Shown one piece after another: positions 5,339 to 7,295 of a stretch of 7,295 bases of DNA. Below the pieces are notes generated by a model, which was given only the letters and a program-made list of their open reading frames with translations, was not told where the DNA came from and made no database searches. The position numbers and the translations under genes are program-made. The DNA is taken from NCBI GenBank assembly GCA_019751575.1, contig JAIENF010000188.1, positions 1 through 7,295 on the forward strand, written 5' to 3'. Position 1 is the first letter of the stretch; the number at the start of each line of letters is the position of its first letter. Origin of the DNA: Burkholderiales bacterium. GTDB taxonomy: Bacteria; Pseudomonadota; Gammaproteobacteria; Burkholderiales; CAIKXV01.

Positions 5339-7295
5339 ATGGACGACATCATCCCGAACCCCCGCGACGACGCGACGGCCCTGCCGGCCGCGCGGGCCTT
5401 CCTGCGTGTCGCGCCGCCCGACCCGGACCCGGACGAGACGCGCGAATGGCTCGAGGCGTTCGAAGGGACGATCGCGCGCGAAGGCCCCGAGCGCGCGACC
5501 TACCTGCTGCGCAAGCTGTTCGACCTCGCGCGTTCGAAGCGGGTGCCGCTGCCGCCGGTGCTGAACACGCCCTACGTGAACTCGATACCGCTCGAGGCGC
5601 AGCCCCAGTATCCCGGCGACCTCGACATCGAGAACCGGCTGTCGGCGATCATCCGCTGGAACGCACTGGCGATGGTGGTGCGTGCCAACCGCGCGCATCC
5701 GGAACTCGGCGGACACATCGCGAGCTATGCGTCGGCCGCCGACCTGTTCGAGGTCGGCTTCAACCATTTCTTCCGCGGCGGGCAGGACGGCGACCTGGTG
5801 TACTTCCAGCCGCATTCGTCCACCGGCGTCTATTCGCGGGCCTTCCTCGAGGGGCGGATCGAGGAAGACCAGCTCGACCACTACCGGCGCGAGACCGGCG
5901 GCCGGGGGCTGCCGTCGTATCCGCATCCCTGGCTGATGCCGGACTTCTGGCAGTTCGCCTGCGCGTCGATGGGCCTGGGACCGATCAACGCGATCTACCA
6001 GGCGCGTTTCCTGAGGTACCTCGAGCATCGTGGCCTGCTCGCCACGCAGGGCCGGCGCGTATGGGCGTTCGTGGGCGACGGCGAGATGGACGAGCCGGAG
6101 TCGCTCGCCGGGCTGTCGCTGGCCGGGCGCGAGGGACTCGACAACCTCGTGTTCGTCGTCAACTGCAACCTGCAGCGGCTCGATGGCCCGGTCCGAGGCA
6201 ACGGGTCGATCATCCAGGAACTGGAAGGGCTGTTCGCCGGCGCCGGCTGGAACGTGGTCAAGCTCCTCTGGGGATCGGACTGGGATCCGCTGTTCGCGCG
6301 CGACCATGAAGGCATCCTGCTGCGACGGCTGCACGAGACGGTCGATGGCGAGTTCCAGAAGTATGCCGCGACCGACGGCGCGTTCAACCGCGAGAACTTC
6401 TTCAACCGCTATCCCGAGCTGCAGCAGCTGGTGGCACACCTGACCGATGCCGACATCGACCGGTTGCGCCGTGGCGGCCACGACCCGGTGAAGATACATG
6501 CCGCCTACCACGCGGCGGTGCGCCATCGTGGCCAGCCGACGGTGATCCTTGCCCAGACCAAGAAGGGCTATGGCATGGGGCACTGGGGGCAGGGCAGGAT
6601 GGGTACCCACCAGCAGAAGAAGCTGGACGAGGAGGCGCTGCTCGCGTTCCGCGACCGCTTCGCGCTGCCCCTGTCGAAGGAAGACGTTTCGCGGCTCCGG
6701 TTCCATCGGCCGGACGACGACAGTCCCGAGATGCGCTACCTGCAGCGGCGCCGTGGGGCGCGCGGCGGCGTCCGGCCCCCGCGCACGAGCGATGCGCCGG
6801 CGCTGCCGGTGCCGCCGCTCGCCGCGTTCAGCCGCCTGCTGGAAGGCTCGAACGGGCGCGAGCAATCGACCACGATGGTGTTCGTCCAGATGCTCGGCCA
6901 GCTGCTGAAGGATCCTTCCATCGGCAGGCGCATCGTGCCGATCGTCGCCGACGAGGCGCGCACCTTCGGCATGCAGTCGCTGTTCCGGCAGGTGGCGATC
7001 TACTCCGCAGTAGGCCAGCTGTACGAGCCCGAGGACCGCGACGAACTCGTGTACTACAAGGAAGCCCGTGACGGGCAGATCCTCGAGGAAGGCATCAGCG
7101 AAGCGGGCGCCATCTCTTCATGGCTGGCTGCGGCGACCAGCTATTCGACGCACGGCCTGCCGATGCTGCCCTTCTACACGTTCTATTCGATGTTCGGCTT
7201 CCAGCGCATCGGCGACCTGATCTGGGCCGCGGCCGACATGCGTTCGCGCGGCTTCCTCATCGGCGCGACCGCGGGACGCACCACGCTGTCCGGCG
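5339..7295 (+). CDS. aceE: 2-oxo-acid (pyruvate) dehydrogenase E1, homodimeric AceE type (partial, 3' end outside window)
   Basis: The frame runs uninterrupted from ATG 5339 to the window edge: 652 residues of a protein usually near 880-900. AceE-type E1 uses thiamine diphosphate to decarboxylate a 2-oxo acid and acetylate the lipoyl group of E2. Visible hallmarks are [11 protein letters not shown] (33-43), the conserved core ending in [11 protein letters not shown] with H126, H159 in [21 protein letters not shown], the ThDP motif beginning [10 protein letters not shown] (246-255) and ending NCN (275-277), [18 protein letters not shown], catalytic-loop H424 in [15 protein letters not shown] with E539, and [12 protein letters not shown]. 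All catalytic residues I can place are kept. Differences from the E. coli type include P158 and T162 around H159 (QGH and SPG are usual) and a shorter loop before DLVYFQ. The divergent Lrp regulator suggests an amino-acid-linked paralogue such as MdeB. Whether aceF and lpd follow is not visible. Confidence 0.92.
   Translation, partial: MDDIIPNPRDDATALPAARAFLRVAPPDPDPDETREWLEAFEGTIAREGPERATYLLRKLFDLARSKRVPLPPVLNTPYVNSIPLEAQPQYPGDLDIENRLSAIIRWNALAMVVRANRAHPELGGHIASYASAADLFEVGFNHFFRGGQDGDLVYFQPHSSTGVYSRAFLEGRIEEDQLDHYRRETGGRGLPSYPHPWLMPDFWQFACASMGLGPINAIYQARFLRYLEHRGLLATQGRRVWAFVGDGEMDEPESLAGLSLAGREGLDNLVFVVNCNLQRLDGPVRGNGSIIQELEGLFAGAGWNVVKLLWGSDWDPLFARDHEGILLRRLHETVDGEFQKYAATDGAFNRENFFNRYPELQQLVAHLTDADIDRLRRGGHDPVKIHAAYHAAVRHRGQPTVILAQTKKGYGMGHWGQGRMGTHQQKKLDEEALLAFRDRFALPLSKEDVSRLRFHRPDDDSPEMRYLQRRRGARGGVRPPRTSDAPALPVPPLAAFSRLLEGSNGREQSTTMVFVQMLGQLLKDPSIGRRIVPIVADEARTFGMQSLFRQVAIYSAVGQLYEPEDRDELVYYKEARDGQILEEGISEAGAISSWLAAATSYSTHGLPMLPFYTFYSMFGFQRIGDLIWAAADMRSRGFLIGATAGRTTLSG

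Noticed and set aside
5233..5352. A 40-residue N-terminal extension of the Lrp/AsnC regulator (start at 5352).
   Set aside because: It would run through the -10-like box and the palindromes, overlap the E1 start, and precede an N-terminus that already looks complete from 5232.
4331..6865. An 844-codon open frame on the minus strand, covering the TctC 3' end, the regulator and most of the E1 gene.
   Set aside because: It lies antisense to three well-supported genes, is dominated by Arg, Ala, Gly and Pro/Gln/His-rich stretches without a recognisable domain, and is what high GC content produces opposite real genes.
1..7295. CRISPR array, tRNA/rRNA, insertion sequence or phage element.
   Set aside because: I saw no spaced direct repeats, cloverleaf, transposase or terminal inverted repeats. 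Genes are tightly packed metabolic and regulatory genes of uniform codon use.

Overview
The window is very GC-rich, with third codon positions almost always G or C. It carries a Bug/TctC-type solute-binding protein, a homodimeric AceE-type E1, an EgtD methyltransferase and an LldD-type flavoenzyme. Together these suggest a betaproteobacterium, most likely Burkholderiales. That placement comes from gene content and protein style only, because no rRNA or tRNA is present.

Layout, left to right: (1) the last 16 codons of an unidentified plus-strand gene, followed by a strong inverted repeat. (2) egtD, histidine Nalpha-trimethyltransferase, sharing a GTGA stop/start overlap with (3) an enolase-superfamily enzyme that has the full mandelate-racemase-type catalytic set. 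(4) After 106 bp, an FMN-dependent alpha-hydroxy-acid dehydrogenase (LldD family) with a TTG start. (5) After a 235-bp gap without a convincing gene, an orphan periplasmic TctC/Bug binding protein. (6) A convergent Lrp/AsnC regulator on the minus strand whose 3' end overlaps the binding-protein gene by 32 bp. (7) Divergent from it across 106 bp, a homodimeric 2-oxo-acid dehydrogenase E1 (AceE family), cut by the right edge after 652 codons.

The plus-strand genes read like an organic-acid module: a carboxylate binding protein, an enolase-type enzyme that abstracts an alpha proton from a carboxylate, and a flavoenzyme oxidising 2-hydroxy acids to 2-oxo acids. The E1 at the right could then decarboxylate a 2-oxo acid oxidatively. 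The divergent Lrp/E1 pair resembles the mdeR-mdeB arrangement of Pseudomonas putida. This raises the possibility that the E1 is an amino-acid-catabolic paralogue rather than the housekeeping pyruvate dehydrogenase. The tight coupling of egtD to an enolase-superfamily enzyme is the least expected feature, and it could mean that hercynine or another betaine is processed further. These links are inferences from gene order and active-site residues.

The two intergenic control regions (54-163 and 5233-5338) both hold clear inverted repeats. egtD and the E1 gene also share a TAACAT box 7-8 nt before a start codon with no good Shine-Dalgarno site, which suggests leaderless or nearly leaderless transcripts.
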